Made by a program: the position numbers and the translations under genes. A DNA stretch of 64,000 nucleotides from Phoebastria nigripes (lineage: Eukaryota; Chordata; Aves; Procellariiformes; Diomedeidae), in NCBI GenBank assembly GCA_035582835.1, contig JAYKAV010003356.1:186001-250000 (forward strand), given 5' to 3'. Positions 51,901 through 62,864 of the stretch are shown here, piece after piece (the stretch's first letter is position 1; each line of letters opens with the position of its first letter). The notes under the pieces were generated by a model that saw only the letters and a program-made list of their open reading frames with translations, searched no databases and was not told the origin of the DNA.

Positions 51901-54900
51901 CAGAAGGAAAGGAACTCACAAGGAAACAAGCTACAGTATGTGCAGCATTATGAAATGCTGAAGAACGGCACCACTATGATGGTTTGCCCAGATTAAAGTC
52001 GTATCAGGGTCTGATCTATAGCAAAATATACTCACTTTACACTTCCACTGCCATGAAGAACAGCTTGGGGTCAGTACTCCAAGGAGCATGCATGGTTTAA
52101 CAGCTGTAATTTAGTTTTAGGGCCCGGGCTATTTCATGTCTCTTTAAATTACTCCAGCTCAGTCACATTTGCAGTGTGTTTACAGTCACAGGGCACTGCA
52201 AGACCAAGCCTGAAACTTCAACCTTCAAACTACGATCTTCTAAGCACACCTGATTTTACTACACCAGAAAGGCTACAAACACTGAGTACACACCTTTGGC
52301 TCCTGACTAAAGCACACAGACCTAAATATGAACTATAGTTTTATAACCTATAGCATGTCAAACTTTATGGCTTCAGATAAATAATGTTATTTAAAACTAC
52401 TACAATAAAGAATACTGTAAAATGCTCCCACAACCAACAGATTAAAATGAGAAAAAAGTGGTAGAAAACTCAGTGCAGAAATTTCAGTGCCTGCACATTA
52501 AATTGGGACTAGCTCCAGCTCTGCAAAAAATAGTGTTACCTGCCTTACAAGAAACTGCTTTTGACTGAAAGCCATTGCAGCTAGCTCAGAAACTGTACCA
52601 GTCAGAACTGACTGCAAGATAAAAGATACTGCTGTGGTGCCAATGCCTGGGAATACATTCTGGCAGGAATCATGTCTCAGGATTTTTATTAGACTTTTCT
52701 TGGTTTAAATGAGTTGCAACTCATCCTGCAGCAGGTCATCTCCCAAGTCAACCGAGGCCAAAACCCCTAAGAACCTCCCATTCTGAACCTCTACAGTCTC
52801 CTTGTGCTGCACCTATAGCAAGGCTTACGCTTTGGGATATTACAGGGAACACACTATGGCTTCAAAAACTTTTCCAAACCAACAAGCAAACTGCCAAAAG
52901 GTGTGCCACAAACACAAGTAACACAATGCCTGAATAGTTCAGGACTCATTTAAAAGCAGCCTTTGGGAAGGCGCTAACAAGAATCCAGGGTATCACCAGC
53001 AGCATGTAAGATTAAAAGGGAACATGGAAACTAAAAGCAAAGTCCCATCTAACACAGCCACAGTGTAGGGTTGAATCATGGCATTTGGTTACTGAGCACA
53101 AAAGCTCCTCACAAAAGAGCTCCAAGGACTTGATTCAGTTTTCCTGCTTAAACATAATTCAGGGCCATCCAGGAGTCAAATCAAAACAGAGGAAGGCAGA
53201 AGAGACACACTCACCCTCTCGCCTCTGGCAGTGGATGAAAACAGATTGCTCAAGATCACTAATTGCTGCGTCTCCATTCGCTCCCTTCCCAAATGTAGGA
53301 GACTTCCTGCCTTTAGTTAAAAATATTAGCGTAAGTAGTGCTCTGAAAAAACAGTATTATTTACAGAGCTGGGGAATTCATCTCCCTCAGTTCTGTCAAT
53401 TCATGAGCTCAGTGTAAACTTTAAAAACTGTTGCTGTCTTTTAAGAACCTGGTGAGTTGTTAACAACTTCCTGGTAGTTTTATCCAAAATTTTAAAATCC
53501 TGAAAAGCTGCGGGGGCAGGGGGCAGTAAATTGAAGCTGGTCCACTGGGAAACTAAGATAAACTCCTAACCTTGCCATTTCACAGGTATCCATTCTATTT
53601 AAAACACATAAGATATACAAATAAGATACACAGCTCTTACGATACAGTTGTGAGAGATGACCGCCTTTAAGTTTCAATTATTTTATCTATGCTAACAGCA
53701 TCACCTATTTATCTGAGCCACTGATCAAGATCCTTGACTTCCAACACTCAGTTGATTCAGAATTGCTTGCCTTGGGTACAGCATTCAGGACCGCAAGACC
53801 ATAACTTCAACTTCTCACTTAGTATTTATTTTATTACAGATTTATTTCTTCCACTGGGCTTATATTTTTGTAATTGTTTTCATTTTACTGTTTGCAAACA
53901 CTTCTTTCAGTTTCTTTCCTTGTCTAGGGCAAGGCAGACGCAGACAGTATCTGCGGAAAAGGAAGCTGAACTACCTTGTGGTTATGCAGTGGGTTTGCCA
54001 TCTTCCCAAACACTTTTAGACAGTTTAATCCATCTTAATTTATTGCAATTAACTTAAAACTTGATTATTTGCTAACACACTTATTCAACCGCATAGCCAA
54101 AATCTCTGCCCCACTCCCAGCTGAATCATCATCACTTCAGCACCCAGCCTCTGTCTAGCTCAGCTGGCAATTAGCCCACCGCAACACCAACCCTCCCTCC
54201 GCCCCTGTCACTGCAACCCTCAGAGGTGCCCCAACTGCAAACCCATGCTTGTGCTAAGTTTGCTCCTTGGGTCAGGAACCCCGTCGTGACCATGTTTCAC
54301 ATGAGGGACTCCAGCCTAGAGGGGCCAGACGAGGAGCAGCTGGGGCCACAGAGGTCCCTAGGAGCGTAGATGCTGCTGTGTCTCAGGGGCCTGGCGCCTT
54401 TATACTTCTATTTAGAACAAACATATAAAGGTGAGGGATATGTTTTATAAAAAAGTCTTTCTTCCACAGATAGCACCATGGCATATGTTCACAGCTGTGC
54501 TGTCACAGGCAGAGAGAGGCTGGTTCAAAAAGCAAGTACAGAATATCAAATAATGAATAGTTTGCATAAGAAGGTACAGAGAAGGTCAGGTCAGGCCCTA
54601 GAAAAAAGAAATCTCAAACAAAACAGTAGGAACATTGTTCTGTGAACAGTATAGCATAAGCGCTTCAGGTAAAAGAGATGACTGCACCGTACATGGAGAG
54701 CACTCATCTTTTCCCCATCGTGGCACTCTGACCAAAGTGATGTCCTCATGATATATTAACTTTGATTTGCCAGGAAGAAGAGCAATGTAATTTTTCCTCC
54801 ACGCTGGCAAACATACAAGACATTTAAAGATGCTTTTGTGATCTCCAAATCAACTTCGTGGTCTCTTACTATACTTTTAAGTACCAATGGGGAGATACTG

Positions 54901-57900
54901 GGAAGATGAAATCGCTGCCTACTCTGCAGATAAATAAAACATTTCTTAAAAGAAGGCAATTTATTTCTCTCCATCTGACTAGAATGTGAAGACTTAAGTA
55001 ATTTTGATCTAAAATGACCAGATGGTAAATGTGAAGATAATTGCTTCAAAATTGTTTATCTGAAGTAAAAAAAAAGTAAATTATATCTTGCCTGTATATA
55101 ATGTACTCAATTTTTCTGTCCTTTTGAAGATGCACTGCCTGCGCTCATCATGATAAATGCAGCTTTTAAAAGGTATAAATTTCCCATTTTTACAGTAAAC
55201 ATCTTTTTTCCATTTCAGTCTGAGGGAGCACTGAATGTTTCCTCACCAGTAAGGGGAGGTTGTGCTCGCCAGTTGTTGTCACACAAGCACAAAGCTATTT
55301 GTTTATCACGGGCCAACTGCTGACACCTGACACATAGTAGGCCACTTACCCCGGCCAGCCCCCCATGGATGAAGGAGAATTAGTTTATGGACTACAAAAG
55401 TTACCATCTTTAGTAGGCAGGCAGCCGACCAATGTTCATTTTTAACTTCTATTCCCTTCTTCAGCTGTTGTGTTACAGTAGATAGTCATTCTAACATGAG
55501 GGATTTATTTTATTAATGATGGACCTGACCTTCAGGGTCTAGATATGCACTTACCCAACACTTGGGGATCATGGACTTTGGGTCAAGCATTCCCCATAAG
55601 CCATCTATCCTCACCATGATTACACCACAGATTCCTCATACGCTGCATCAGTTACAAATGGGTGTACAGCAGTACTTTTATAGACCATGCCACTCTCCAC
55701 ATATCGCAGGAATTAAAGAGCAGCCTGCCTGGCAAACACAAAGTATATTGGGGACAGCATGTAAGAATACCTGCATTGGATGCAATTTCAAGATGATCCA
55801 GGACTCATGCGTCAGCTGAGGATGGAAAAAGTCACAGCAAATAACTTGCAGGCCTGACAACTGTCCTCCTCCTAGCCTCCCTACGCAAGTTCACAGAACA
55901 AATAGCTTAACTTAATTGTTTGTTGGGCTCCTCAGATTAGCTTGGGATACTAGAAACGACACAGTAAGCAGTCATAAGAGTGGCAGAAGTGACCTTATAA
56001 AAAGCCACCTCTTCCCCACACAAACCTAATCACCAAGTTATTACTCTGTATCTTGACAGCAAGACAGAGGACAAGGCAGCAACACAGAGAACCTGTCTCT
56101 CCCTTTTATCTTTCTGGAAAAGAGCAAAAGAAAAGAGAAACCAACCCAGAGCAAGAGCTGGTGNTACATGCTCTTAACAGACACTTAATTAACATCATAT
56201 TATAACAAGGCCCAGAAATGACTGTAAAACACCTCTGGGCTCTGAAATGCTTACTACCTTCTCACCTGGCTGTAGGAACCCCCTCCACCAATGAGCAACC
56301 CAATGAGAAATTCACCTTTGCTGCTGACTTGCAAGTATGCTGTCAGGGTGAAGATGATTCTAGAAAAAGCCCAGCTATTCCATTCATTTTCCTTCAGCTC
56401 ATTTCCCCTTAAGGGGAAGGGGGGAAATCAAGATTTTAATGTTTAACTAGATGTTGAGAACAGGTGTACTGTTTGCTTCCTCTCCAATGCCAAAAATCTT
56501 ACTGTGTAAGAAGGACTTCAGAAGGTGAAGTCCTCACCACAAGAAAACAAAAAACAAAACCCAACCAAACAAAAAAAATCTGTATTTCCCTTTCCTTCCT
56601 CTCCCATCCCTTCAGAAATTAAGATATTATAAGCTCTAGAATAGGGTCTACATTTTTGCCCTGTAAGCTTTAAAACATGATTTTAAAACATAAAAATGTA
56701 AAAAGAAAAAAACCCACAACATCACCAGAAGAGACTTATATTCTTAAAACATGCACTAGGTTTATAAACAGCACTAAGTACTCAGCACTTCAGTGATTTG
56801 TGGTAAATCTTCAGAGCACCGAAGGCACTTGCAAAGCAATTTCCTCCGACATCCTCTAGAGATTTAGTATTAGTCTTTTTACAGGTACACAAAAACTGAG
56901 AGTAAAGGCCTTGCCCAGGGTGCTAGAAGGAACAGTGCCAGACTTAGATGTTCCTCATCTCACGAGCAACAAAAAAATTACTCACACTTACAGTACTGTT
57001 TGTATGACCACAGCATCCACTTCAAATGAAATCACAGCATCATTTTCTGTTATCTACTTTATTAACCATAGAGCACCCAATAAAAAAAAAAAAAAAAAAA
57101 AACCATAGCAACATTGTTTATCAACAGAAAGTTATGTAAATTTTTATTTTCCTTTATGATAAGCCTGTTGCATATATTTGGAGTAACATACTTTCCAACC
57201 TTTGGGAAGCACAGCCTATAACTCCTATATCACATATGAGAAAGCTCTTTGGGAAGTTTGCTAAAATATTACACAGATTCTGCTATAGATAGTAATGTTA
57301 GACCAGCATTTCAGTTTTAGGATTTCTTTACATTTTCTGCAGTACCACACAGCCTCTACTTAGCACACAAAAGCTCCAACTTCTTTAAGCCTGTGGTCCT
57401 GAAGAGCACGACTGCACTCTTTCCAGCCACGCAGGAGCTGGTTTTCATTTCCTTTCTTAGGAATTGCTGTATTCACACAAACACCAAAGACACGCATCTA
57501 CTGACACTTACTCAGAGTAGGCAAAAAAGCATCCTCATATTCTATGCAAGGAGAGCTGGTTTGATCTACACATCCCAATTTGCTGCTTTTCTGTCATCTG
57601 CCCCATTGGAAAAAAACACCGACAATTTTGGCAAGTCACACTGTTGATGCCAGTTTCAAACACTAAGTGAGGCTGGTTATTAGAAATTTCCTAAACCTCT
57701 AAGGAAACAAATGTTTTGGAGGTAATTATACATGCACATACAAGAGTATCTCACAACCCAGAGTTACTACAGAATCTGTACCGGAGAGAGAAGATGCAGA
57801 AGAGCAGTACATGAGAGTACGTGTAGAAGTACAAAGGATGATGAATTTCTGTGCTATATACCACATCTCTCCCCAAAATTGTATTTATCAGAGAAAACGT

Positions 57901-60561
57901 AGCCATCTCCCAGCTGTCAGATGAGAAGAGACAGCAGCGAATGGCTAGCAGCCATTCCCAATGCCATCCTGTTAATAGACACAGTATCAAAGGCAAATAA
58001 ACAAACTTGCTGAGACAGGCACATTTCCTACAGCAAGCTTCTAAATGGCTTTTTTAAGGCATTTAGGAATTAGTATTTTTAAGAGTGAACAGTACTTCCA
58101 TAAACAAACAGTTTAGTGGGCTGTATGTTTTTGTTGACATACACCAGTATAAGCACAAAGTTTCTGTTTAGAAAACAAGACTTGGATCAACAAGCTAACT
58201 TCTGTTGTGCAAGGCTTTCAAAGGGAAGGAAAGACGGGGGAAAACAGGCCCAGCGGCCACAAATTACTCCCAGTTCTTGGCTCCAATTAGATCTCAATTT
58301 CCAAAGGACCTGAGCAGGCTGAAAATACAGAGAGGGACTTAAACCACACTTTGTGAAATATTCAGCTGCACAAGACACTCAATGATAATTCACTTCTCTG
58401 TAGCTGCCTGGGATGTCCTGGGGTTGCTGCTTTGACAAAGCATCTTAGAAATCCTGACAGCAGACTATGTGCAAAAGAGAAAGGGGCAAAATAAAAAACC
58501 CAAATCAAAAAACACATTTCCAATTATCCTGTGGCTATTAGGACACATTTAGATCCTTGTTTATAAGACTGTATAGAACTGGAGGACAAACTGGATAGGT
58601 ATAATGCTGGGAACACTATGGTAACTTGGGAGTAAGAAGGATAACTGTAAAAACTAACAGGAAGGACAGTAAAAAAGTTCAAGCCAGTCTGAGGAACTGG
58701 GTAGTCAACAACTTATCAGCTTAAAGCATTAAAAGAAACATTTTTGACAGACATGGATGACACTGGAAACTGACCAAAAAAACCCCCAAAATAAAACCCT
58801 CTCTACTCTGCTTTCTGCAGATAAACAAAACCAATGACTCTCCTACTGGCTGCAATTTGCAACTAGGAAGAAAATTCCCCTCAGCAACAAGCATATGTGA
58901 TATCCTAATCAAGGAAGGAAACAAATCCGTAATGTTTTTCACAGAAGCCTTTGCAATTTGATCTTGCCAGCTTACACACAATCTTTCCCCTCGCCAATGT
59001 ATTCCAGAGGCACAATTTTAAGAGAACTTTGCACACAAAAATGGAATGCATTTTGAATTAATGATGTTAAATAAATTCACATTTTGAAAAAAATAAAGTT
59101 TTCCCATTTTAGTTCCCTCATTCATGCTTGTTCAAAGCAAGCCCTGCCTTTTGCAGGAGAAATGTCACCACTCCAGCATCTTCATACAAGATAGAAACAG
59201 TTTTAGCTAGAACGGGGCTGCGCGACTGCAAAGAAACCTGGTTTTAAGCTAAGAGAAACTGCGTAACCCAGGCTTCATTTTCCACGGTCGCCGCCCATCC
59301 CAAGTGATGTAGGCATGCTGGTACAGATCTCCATAGTACGGACTAAACTGGGAATCTCACGTATACGAATGGCCATAAAAATCAACACAATTTTAGATCA
59401 GTCAGATTCAGCACCACAGAGAAACTAACTAGGATCACCTAAAAAAAAAAAAAAAATTAAATCCAGTCCCTTCAATGTTTCCTGGCTTGGAAGGTTTATG
59501 AATATACAAAAAACCCCAGCAATTTTAAGCTTTGATTCTGTGTTAACACATCTGTTCTCCACTGTGATATGGTGAGGGGAACTTTTCCTCCCGGAGAGCA
59601 GTGCAAACAGGGCATTTCTCTCAGTAAGAGCTGCAGGAGTTAAAACGTGCAAGTGAAGAGGAACGAAAGAGCTGGCAACCTTTAGGTTTCACCACATGCA
59701 AAATAACTGCAGCATTACAAATCTGGGACTCTAGCAAAATGAACTGCACCCTTTTGGGAACAAAATTATGTGTAATAAGAAAGCCTGTCCAAAGAACACA
59801 ATATAATACGCTTCACTTAGTTTGAAAAACTAAGTGTCTGCCTAAGCACTAGCCACTTCAAAAAAAAAAAAAAAACAAACAAAACAAAAACAAACAAACA
59901 AAAAACCAAAAAACCCCACACATAACAAAAAACTCAGCTTTACAAAATAAAGAGGAATTTGTATAAGCATCACTCCAAAGGCAAAGCAGCTAATCACAGC
60001 CATCAGAGGAGTTGTGGATTTTGTCTAAAAACAGAGCTGAGAAGCTAACAATTAAGGGTACAGCTCTTTAGAACAGCAATCCCTGCTTTTACAGAAAAAA
60101 TACAGCAAATTAGCCATTGCAATAATGGTTCGTTTGTCCCCACAGCAGCGTATTTATTAGTCAAAAACACAGCACACAAATACACTGTGTACTTACACAC
60201 CTGCCCATCAACACAGTAATACTTGAATATCTCACAGTACCTGATGACTAAGTACACATACTACAACCCTGCGTAGCCACTGAAGTATCACCTCCAGCTT
60301 TACAAATGGAAACCTACAGTCAATGCCCCAAAAGGTATTTGGGCAAACTGATTCCCATCACCAAACACAGCACGAAACAAGCTGGAGAACATGGCCCGCG
60401 ATGGCACCGACCACACCAAGCACAAAGGCAACAAGCGGCCGAGCCCTGCTTTCCTCAGCCCCACACAAGCACTCCAACCTTTCCTTCCAGAGCTAGAGGC
60501 AAAATATTTGTTCATGCAAATGGCAAGCAGCAGAGCTAGCAACACACAACAGCAACGATAA

Positions 60562-60617
<56 letters not shown>

Positions 60618-62864
60618 AACCAAAAAATATAGCTGAAAAAAAAAACCTCAAATAACCACAACAGTGTTTGCACTGGACAAGGTGTACGTAATCTGATGTT
60701 CTGCATTACATCAAAATCTAAAGGGCTTAACAACTGCAATAACAATTGGGACATTTTTTATTTTCACTAGCTTGAAATTACAGCTACAGGCCATTCATTT
60801 AATGTTTACGAGAACAAATATTTTAACTGCCTGAACTGTTCTGCAGGCACATAGTCAAAAAACTGAAAGGTACCCAAAGATGAAAACAGGAACAGGGAAA
60901 TCAGTAAACATGCTTCATTATCTGTCATGCTAGCAACTCTGTAGAAAAACTAGAACTACGGATTGCATATATAAAAAGCATTTTGTATTAACTTATTCCA
61001 AAAATTTCCACTTAAGAAATAAACAAAATCTTGCATTAAACACTTTTCCCAATGAGAATTTTCCTCAACATTACAACACGCCTCTCCTTAACCTATTTGG
61101 TGCGAGAACTTAATTCCTGAGTCACGTCACTGTCGTGTTCCATCCCACAAAGTAACAGGGTCGATCATTCTTCTGCTCTTTCTTACAATGGCAGCACTGC
61201 CAAAGCAAGAGCTTTTCCTCCTCCTCCTCTCCTTTTTAGTGTCTCTTCTTAAAGCTTTATCAGCTTTCAGTCTCATCTCAGCCTTAGAAAAGCATGAAGC
61301 TTGTCTGCAAAGCAGTACCCTGAAGAAGTTAGAGGTGACAAACTGAATATGTAATATCAGTGTGTGCTGAATGACAGTGTAAATGCTCCCAGTGAGATGC
61401 AAGATGTTTTTAGCACACCGTGTTTGAATCTTAGAAGATTAAGGAGGCTAAGTCAATATTTATCTTAAATTCCCTTCTTAAATGTCCTCATATACACACA
61501 CGACAAAGCAAAGAAGGGCCATCCACATTAACAGAGGTGGGACAAATTAATACCGTGGAATCTTGTAGAAGGGTTTTTGAATAGTTTGTGCAAAAATTCT
61601 TAGCAAAAAGTACAGAGTTCATTCTGCACAACTCAACTCCAATTGCCACCACAGGTTTCGAGGCGCCGGTCAGGGAAGCTGCTCACTAACAAGCCCCAGA
61701 GCACCCTGGGCTTCCTTCTGTGGGTGTCACCACACGCCCCAGTGACTTCCTTGCTACGGATGGGTCCCGGATGCAGGGACGGGGTTTTGTCGTGTTCCAT
61801 CTCAGCAACGTTTGCAAGCATATATAGCATCTCTATTATTAAAAACGAGTCAAGGATTAAACTGTCTCCTCTCCCAGCAGGCAGTTGCTCAGGACTCTAC
61901 AACTGCGCTGTCCTATGTCCCAGCAGATCTTTAAAAGTCATTGTGCCTTCTTGTTTTCCTTCATCCTTCCTACTCACAGGATCTCTGAGACTTCTTAAAG
62001 CCAAGAGAAGCTCAGAGGCAGATAGACTTCATTATTTTTATATGTACCAGGCAGTTCCACGAGAGCCTGTAAGGAAAACTTTTTTTTGCGCTCCCATTTT
62101 ATTTCTTGCGCTTCACAACAGCAGCTTGCGATTCACTATTACTCTCCAGACAGCTCGGAGTCGGAAAAGCAACACAACGCCTGAAAAAACCCTCACGAAG
62201 CTGGGAGGACGGAGGCGTACAGAGGCCCCCGGCAGCGAGGCCCTGGCCCCCGCAGCCCGGCCCTGCCCGCTGGGCGGCTACGCTTGTACGTTGCGGCTGC
62301 CCCCAAACCGCCACCCGCGGCCGTTACAGCGGCTCCTCCCCGCCCCCGCCAACGGCCGCCCCGCGCGTGAGTCACCGCGCCTCTCTCCAGGCAGCGACGC
62401 CCTGGGGGCCCGTCCCGCTGCCTCCCCCCTCTCCAGGCCCCGGGGGAGCGAGGCAGCAGCGGGACGGCCCCGCGGCGGATCCCCGGAGCCCCTCCGGCTC
62501 CAGCCCGGCCGGGGTAACGCCGCGCCGCTGCTGAACTTCCCTGAAGTTTTGTCCCTCCGCGGCCCCGCCGCCGTGCCGAGCCCCGCCACGCCTCAGGGCG
62601 GCCCCGGGGGCGGCCAGGGCGCCTCGCCGCCGGGGGGAACGCAGGCGAGGCGCCAGCAGCCGCGAGGGGGAGTTCCGCCTCTTCCCGACGCCGTCCCGCG
62701 GTGAACCTCGCCCGCTCCCCCGCTCCCCGTCTTACCTGAGGCGCTGAGCGCGGCGGGCAGCCATCCCGCCTGCCCCGCGCTGCCCGGCCGCCCAGCAGCA
62801 CTGGGAGCTGCCGCTTGCCCGGCGGCCAGCCGCTCCGCACCGCCCGCCCCAGCCNCGCTAGCAT
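11947..62864 (-). CDS. MCUB: Mitochondrial calcium uniporter dominant-negative subunit beta
   Basis: MCUB is an inner-membrane paralogue of MCU that joins the uniporter tetramer and lowers Ca2+ uptake. The CDS, read on the complement, joins 62736-62864, 21059-21134, 20614-20784, 15925-16029, 15555-15715, 14527-14730, 12998-13114 and 11947-12024. Phases agree at every junction and give 346 residues (human about 336). The order is: Arg-rich N-terminus without early acidic residues (targeting peptide); matrix domain with NYRHGLPVITLTLP and KPMVTTVGAFL; coiled coil with SLVHRLF and LDHLKEELLPLEQ; TM1 at about 231-251; DIME motif at 256-259; TM2 at about 260-279; C-terminal coiled coil. Immediately before DIME the protein reads AWLTWWVYS. 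The W and V replace the Arg and Glu of MCU, the substitutions described for MCUB, which separates it from MCU. One N lies in codon 4. Confidence 0.95.
12025..12997 (-). other. MCUB intron 7
   Basis: GT-AG intron of 973 bases. No recognised repeat. The minus-strand open frame at 12391-12675 shows no similarity I know. Confidence 0.85.
12998..13114 (-). CDS. MCUB: MCUB coding exon 7
   Basis: A 117-base exon, phase 0 at both ends, between acceptor ttcaccag and donor gtattt. It encodes DYVYPDAKDRQFLRYF, then a basic RKSKNQHF and NVERYNKLKEDVAE. This is the matrix-side segment after TM2, highly typical of MCU/MCUB. Confidence 0.95.
13115..14526 (-). other. MCUB intron 6
   Basis: GT-AG intron of 1412 bases, unique AT-rich sequence with one N near 14197. 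Nothing recognised. Confidence 0.85.
14527..14730 (-). CDS. MCUB: MCUB coding exon 6 (pore region)
   Basis: A 204-base exon, phase 0 at both ends (acceptor tag, donor gtaagt). It encodes both membrane segments and the selectivity-filter motif: LLWVGLALMSTQGGALAWL, then TWWVYSWDIMEPVTYFITY and GSAMAFYAYFVLTKQ. DIME corresponds to residues 256-259. The exon starts with a Met codon that is internal, not the start. Confidence 0.97.
14731..15554 (-). other. MCUB intron 5
   Basis: Intron of 824 bases. The donor is the weak gttgga (minus strand, just below 15555). One N near 14990. Nothing else recognised. Confidence 0.82.
15555..15715 (-). CDS. MCUB: MCUB coding exon 5
   Basis: A 161-base exon after acceptor tcttttcag. 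It encodes SSEHATEMEDIKSLVHRLF, then a charged coiled coil and LDHLKEELLPLEQ. This matches the pre-transmembrane helix of MCUB better than that of MCU (MCUB-type EHxxEMExxKSLVHRLF). Confidence 0.96.
15716..15924 (-). other. MCUB intron 4
   Basis: GT-AG intron of 209 bases. Nothing recognised. Confidence 0.85.
15925..16029 (-). CDS. MCUB: MCUB coding exon 4
   Basis: A 105-base exon, phase 1 to phase 1, between cttctgcag and gtaaga. It encodes DGSKVSDATLMEVLLMNDFK then LVINHTTYSV, the end of the matrix beta-grasp-like N-terminal domain. Confidence 0.95.
18045..18070. repeat. T26 homopolymer
   Basis: Uninterrupted run of 26 T on the + strand in MCUB intron 3. Confidence 0.97.
19593..19628. repeat. 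Poly-T / (TTTC)n microsatellite
   Basis: A T run broken by two N, passing into four TTTC units. The N bases suggest length polymorphism or consensus uncertainty. Confidence 0.9.
20614..20784 (-). CDS. MCUB: MCUB coding exon 3
   Basis: A 171-base exon after a C-rich acceptor ending ccccccag and before gtatct. It encodes VTINYRHGLPVITLTLPTR, then CRFTVKPMVTTVGAFLRDVQ and GEDKGIEKVEVF. This is the strongly conserved matrix domain of the MCU family. Confidence 0.97.
20785..21058 (-). other. MCUB intron 2
   Basis: Short GT-AG intron of 274 bases carrying a small (AGATAT)n tract at about 20936-20958. Confidence 0.85.
20936..20958. repeat. (AGATAT)n short tandem repeat
   Basis: Nearly four head-to-tail copies of agatat inside MCUB intron 2, next to a short A tract. 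Confidence 0.85.
21059..21134 (-). CDS. MCUB: MCUB coding exon 2
   Basis: A 76-base exon between acceptor gtactgcag and donor gtaagc. It encodes VRLWRHTGAWRGREGAPYST then LVPSD, and the split Glu codon joins in phase 1 to exon 3. The ending (PYST..VPSDE) parallels the HHYST-V-P-DE ending of the corresponding mammalian exon. The N-terminal half is poorly conserved, as expected around the end of the presequence. Confidence 0.88.
21387..21440. repeat. Purine-rich tract with A20
   Basis: A continuous A/G run on the + strand ending in 20 consecutive A (21419-21438). It appears as a poly-pyrimidine tract in MCUB pre-mRNA. Confidence 0.9.
23168..23188. repeat. T21 homopolymer
   Basis: Uninterrupted T run on the + strand. 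It is the only run of 15 or more T on this strand that I found in MCUB intron 1. Confidence 0.95.
23309..23420 (-). mobile_element. CR1 LINE 3' end
   Basis: Begins with the reverse complement of the CR1 terminal octamer repeats (tcatagaatcatagaatgg), then ggtttgggttggaagagacc and 'gatcatctagttccaaccc', ending near ggttgctcaaagcacc. It is about 112 bases, closely resembles the common bird CR1 3' consensus, and is probably younger than the other copies here. Confidence 0.95.
27289..27324. repeat. A36 homopolymer
   Basis: Run of 36 A on the + strand inside MCUB intron 1. Confidence 0.97.
28810..28861. repeat. A18 followed by A/C-rich tract
   Basis: Eighteen A followed by CAAAC-type imperfect repeats on the + strand. 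Similar A-then-AAAC tracts occur at about 11766, 40105, 56547 and 59860. Confidence 0.85.
30440..30512. repeat. GT/T-rich low-complexity tract
   Basis: Imperfect GGTT and TTTG units followed by a T12 run, with two N. It lies about 110 bases left of the assembly gap. Confidence 0.8.
30621..31085. other. Assembly gap (N run)
   Basis: 465 unresolved bases in MCUB intron 1. The right edge resumes with nine consecutive G (31086-31094). The true gap length may differ from the N count. Confidence 0.99.
31086..40319 (-). other. MCUB intron 1, middle part
   Basis: From the gap to the LTR. It contains A17 (31570-31586) and a (TA)n microsatellite (36942-36975). Several splice-bounded open segments on the minus strand (32176-38040) are discussed as a finding. 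I see no supported gene and no transposable element. Confidence 0.72.
36942..36975. repeat. (TA)n microsatellite
   Basis: Seventeen AT units in a row in MCUB intron 1, likely length-polymorphic. Confidence 0.97.
40315..40620 (-). mobile_element. Solo LTR of an endogenous retrovirus, minus strand
   Basis: A 296-base block (40320-40615) begins TG and ends CA and is flanked on both sides by the 5-base direct repeat CAGTG (40315-40319 and 40616-40620), as expected for a target-site duplication. Read on the minus strand it has a TATA-like GTATATAA (40466-40459) followed about 65 bases later by AATAAA (40393-40388), the usual LTR promoter and R-region order. No gag, pol or env sequence adjoins it, so it is a solo LTR left by recombination. 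A 5-base duplication fits ERVL-like elements. Several N in 40598-40606 weaken the right edge, and a longer LTR extending to the right cannot be excluded. Confidence 0.6.
43385..43410. repeat. A26 homopolymer
   Basis: Run of 26 A on the + strand in MCUB intron 1, with a second run of 13 A at 43498-43510. Confidence 0.97.
57082..57102. repeat. A21 homopolymer
   Basis: Run of 21 A on the + strand in MCUB intron 1. Confidence 0.97.
59860..59925. repeat. A16 and (AAAC)n-like tract
   Basis: Sixteen A followed by imperfect CAAA/CAAAA units on the + strand. Confidence 0.88.
60563..60613. repeat. A51 homopolymer
   Basis: Run of 51 A on the + strand, the longest homopolymer in the window. Its true length is uncertain in an assembly. 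Confidence 0.95.

Larger units (their letters stand above)
40621..62735 (-). other. MCUB intron 1, right part
   Basis: From the LTR to exon 1. It holds A26 (43385-43410), A13 (43498), a short GA tract (47777-47796), A21 (57082-57102), A16 (59441 and 59860) and A51 (60563-60613). Many open frames exist on both strands (for example minus 40903-41130), but none matches a family I recognise. The last 500 bases enter the MCUB CpG island. No supported gene is seen. Confidence 0.72.
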
